Made by a program: the position numbers and the translations under genes. A model generated the notes under the pieces. The model searched no databases. It was not told the DNA's origin and saw only the letters and a list, made by a program, of their open reading frames with translations. Of a stretch of 64,000 bases of DNA, positions 62,014-64,000 are shown piece after piece; the stretch's first letter is position 1; every line of letters begins with the position of its first letter. The DNA is taken from positions 1-64,000 of the forward strand of contig JBBATK010000005.1 of the NCBI GenBank assembly GCA_040398805.1, in the 5' to 3' direction. Source of the DNA: JBBATK01 sp040398805. Its GTDB lineage: Bacteria; Bacteroidota; Ignavibacteria; Kapaibacteriales; NICIL-2.

Positions 62014-63375
62014 ATGAAAGATTCCATTCGTATAGCTTCCGGTCAGGGTTTCTGGGGCGATCTGCTCAGTGCACCGCTCGCGCAAGTGAGCAAAGGACCC
62101 ATCGACTACCTCATGCTCGACTATCTGGCGGAGGTCACGATGTCCATCGTGCAGAAACAAAAAATGCGCAACCCGTCGCTGGGCTACGCCCGCGACCTCA
62201 TCTCCACGGTCGACGAGATCCTCCCGTTCCTTGTGGAAAGGAACATCCGCATGATCAGTAACGGCGGCGGTGTGAACCCGGAAGCCGCTCGTGACGCGGT
62301 GTTCGAGGTGGCTCGCAAGCACGGTGTGAAAGGACTCCGCGTCGGCGTCGTCACGGGGGATGATATCCTGCCTCGACTCGACGAGCTCATCGCCCAAGGT
62401 CACAAGATGCTGCATATGGAGGACGGAACCCCCATTGCCCAGGTCAAAGAGAAACTCCTGAGCGCCAACGTGTACCTGGGTGCCGCACCTGTGGTGGAAG
62501 CGTTGCGCCAAGGTGCTGATATCGTCATCACCGGACGTGTCACCGACACCGGACTGACCCTTGCTCCGATGATCCACGAGTTCGGTTGGAGTATGAACGA
62601 TTGGGACAAACTCGCCGCGGGAACGGTGGCCGGTCATATCAACGAATGCGGTGCCCAGGCAAGCGGTGGTAACTTCCTCGGCGATTGGAAATCGCTACCG
62701 GACATGGCCAACATCGGCTTCCCCATCATCGAGGCCTATCCCGACGGAAGTTTCATCGTGACAAAACATGCGAATACCGGTGGAGCAGTGACCCGTGAAA
62801 CGGTGAGCGAACAGTTGCTGTATGAAATCGGCGACCCCACCCAGTACATTACGCCGGATTGCGTGGCGGACTTCAGCTCCATCCAATTACGGGATGAAGG
62901 TGACAACCGCGTGCGCGTCTATGGCATCAAAGGCAAGCCCGCCACGCCGTTCTACAAGGTGTCGGCGAGTTACGACGACGGCTACGTCGCGTTCGGCTCC
63001 TTGACCTATTCCGCTCCCGAGGCCTTCATCCGCGCGCAAGCGGGAGACAGGATCCTCCGCGAGCGTCTGACGTCTCTTGGTCTGCAGTTCGACGAAATCC
63101 GTACCGAGTTCGTCGGCATGAACGCCTGCCATGGACCGATCGCCGCTGCCATCGAACCGAACGAAGTCATGATGCGCATCGGTGTGCGCTCGAAAGACAA
63201 GAACAGCGTCGAACGGTTCGGCAAGGAGATCGCACCCCTCATTCTTACCGGACCTCCCGGTGTGACAGGGTTTGCGGGCGGACGTCCGAAACCCAGCGAT
63301 GTCGTGGCATACTTTCCGGCCCTCATCGACAAATCCGTCGTTGACTATCACGTAAGCGTGGAAGAGATTCCGTGA
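62014..63375 (+). CDS. Acyclic terpene utilisation AtuA family protein (DUF1446)
   Basis: A 453-residue protein of the DUF1446/AtuA family. IRIASGQGFWGDLLSAPLAQ begins it, and DYLMLDYLAEVTMSIVQKQK, GADIVITGRVTDTGLTLAP and AGHINECGAQASGGNF are family segments. In Pseudomonas AtuA belongs to the acyclic terpene (citronellol) catabolic cluster, but its exact reaction is not settled, and in Bacteroidota it occurs outside that cluster. Here no carboxylase subunits are adjacent. Its stop overlaps the next gene start by 4 bases (GTGA). Confidence 0.88.
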   Translation: MKDSIRIASGQGFWGDLLSAPLAQVSKGPIDYLMLDYLAEVTMSIVQKQKMRNPSLGYARDLISTVDEILPFLVERNIRMISNGGGVNPEAARDAVFEVARKHGVKGLRVGVVTGDDILPRLDELIAQGHKMLHMEDGTPIAQVKEKLLSANVYLGAAPVVEALRQGADIVITGRVTDTGLTLAPMIHEFGWSMNDWDKLAAGTVAGHINECGAQASGGNFLGDWKSLPDMANIGFPIIEAYPDGSFIVTKHANTGGAVTRETVSEQLLYEIGDPTQYITPDCVADFSSIQLRDEGDNRVRVYGIKGKPATPFYKVSASYDDGYVAFGSLTYSAPEAFIRAQAGDRILRERLTSLGLQFDEIRTEFVGMNACHGPIAAAIEPNEVMMRIGVRSKDKNSVERFGKEIAPLILTGPPGVTGFAGGRPKPSDVVAYFPALIDKSVVDYHVSVEEIP

Positions 63376-64000
63376 TCATCCGCGCACGAATAGTACGCGT
63401 TCTCTTTGCGCTTCTCTTGTCGCCGTCGCTCATGAGTGGAGCGAAGGCGCTCGCTACAGAGTACCGCGGTCCGGCGTCATTGTCGGTCCTTTCTTCGTCC
63501 CGGATTTCCGCCCTCCACCCATCAACCGCATCAACGTCGAACGACGAGTGCTTCGCTCTCGGATTTTTTCACGACGTCTGTCACCGGTGTTCTCCCGGTA
63601 TCTCGATCGAGCATGCGACAGCATCCGTTCCCGGTGCTGAGCACGAGGGATCGGCATGGTCCGTGTCCACGCCACCGAGTGCACGTGCGGTTACGCCGGA
63701 TACGGCTCTCTTCCTCACTCCCGACGAGTTTCTCTTCGCAGGTCATCCGCGATACACCATCGACGGTTCTTTGCCTTTGCGAGTCAGTGACATCAAACCG
63801 TTCACGTTGGCCGCTACCGGTGGGATGTATGCGGGAATCATGATAGGATTGCATGTGTATCAGATGGAAACGTTCTGGCAACAGAGGTCGCCGGTATTCA
63901 ATCTCATCGAGGATGGATCCTATGCCATGGGGGTGGATAAATTCGGTCATTTCTTTGGCACCCATCTCATGTGTTATTATTCCACGGAAGTGCTTCAAGC
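63372..64000 (+). CDS. DUF2279-like exported protein, truncated by window edge
   Basis: An open frame of at least 209 codons running off the right edge without a stop. GTG at 63372 overlaps the AtuA stop by 4 bases and gives a signal peptide (RVLFALLLSPSLMSGAKALA). Near the end, LAATGGMYAGIMIGLHVYQ followed by GVDKFGHFFGTHLMCYYS is the pattern of DUF2279 (YfiM-like) membrane-associated proteins, in which an NVDKxxH segment is conserved. Function unknown. The remainder lies outside the window. Confidence 0.7.
   Translation, partial: MIIRARIVRVLFALLLSPSLMSGAKALATEYRGPASLSVLSSSRISALHPSTASTSNDECFALGFFHDVCHRCSPGISIEHATASVPGAEHEGSAWSVSTPPSARAVTPDTALFLTPDEFLFAGHPRYTIDGSLPLRVSDIKPFTLAATGGMYAGIMIGLHVYQMETFWQQRSPVFNLIEDGSYAMGVDKFGHFFGTHLMCYYSTEVLQ

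Noticed and set aside
1..64000. CRISPR array, prophage or insertion sequence
   Set aside because: No regularly spaced identical repeats, phage structural genes, integrase or transposase were seen. The repeats at 1-424 are irregular and have no spacers of constant length.

Overview
The window is a chromosomal stretch of a Gram-negative bacterium of moderately high GC. Three large secreted proteins end in type IX secretion (Por) sorting-type domains, ASPM/HYDIN-like (choice-of-anchor D) repeats are common, TAnnTTTG boxes typical of Bacteroidota promoters lie in front of many genes, and classical Shine-Dalgarno sequences are often weak. Together these suggest the Bacteroidota/Chlorobiota/Ignavibacteria group, possibly a Kapabacteria-like lineage. 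The placement is inference; no rRNA or tRNA gene was recognised.

Layout. 1-507: no gene, but REP-like palindromes and degenerate repeats. 508-9135: a giant T9SS-type secreted protein, a BadF/NAGK-like kinase, truA, a free-standing C-terminal half of cobalamin-dependent methionine synthase, and cytidine deaminase. 9287-19429: a subtilisin-like T9SS protease followed by a histone H1-like protein, a divergent CDF transporter, ruvB, a GmhB-like phosphatase, mutS, gcvH and two small membrane proteins. 19454-23118 (minus strand): a tight cluster of a SpoU methyltransferase, an RdgB-carboxymuconolactone decarboxylase-like fusion and a PBP4-type peptidase. 23167-33092 (plus): pyrimidine-nucleoside phosphorylase, purC, rodA, pdxA, 3-hydroxyacyl-CoA dehydrogenase, an M3 peptidase, acyl-CoA dehydrogenase and purM. 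33067-39961: a UMF1-type MFS transporter, a von Willebrand A/ASPM/beta-barrel protein, an MltB-like transglycosylase, an NhaD-type antiporter and the hibernation factor hpf. 40212-48435: a LolA-like protein, a large VPS10/BNR protein, an RlmD-type methyltransferase, an MsbA-like exporter and a glycosyltransferase-like protein. 48504-53460: an outer-membrane barrel protein, a PD40/degenerate OmpA protein, an unusual 563-residue Rossmann protein and purN. 53737-64000: a 1572-residue surface protein with distinctive codon use and a long leader, a HIT protein, kdsD, a RodZ-like protein, a small membrane protein, an AtuA-family protein and a DUF2279-like gene cut by the right edge.

Most of the window is housekeeping: purine synthesis (purC, purM, purN), nucleotide salvage and sanitation (cdd, pyrimidine phosphorylase, rdgB), DNA repair (ruvB, mutS), envelope growth (rodA, rodZ, PBP4, MltB, kdsD, MsbA) and acyl-CoA oxidation. 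Secreted or surface proteins of the T9SS type are interspersed. No phage, CRISPR array, insertion sequence or defence island was seen. The items most worth a second look are the RdgB-CMD fusion, the split methionine synthase, the VWA-ASPM-barrel protein, the PD40 protein whose OmpA-like domain lacks its peptidoglycan-binding residues, and the abundant-looking surface protein behind a structured leader.
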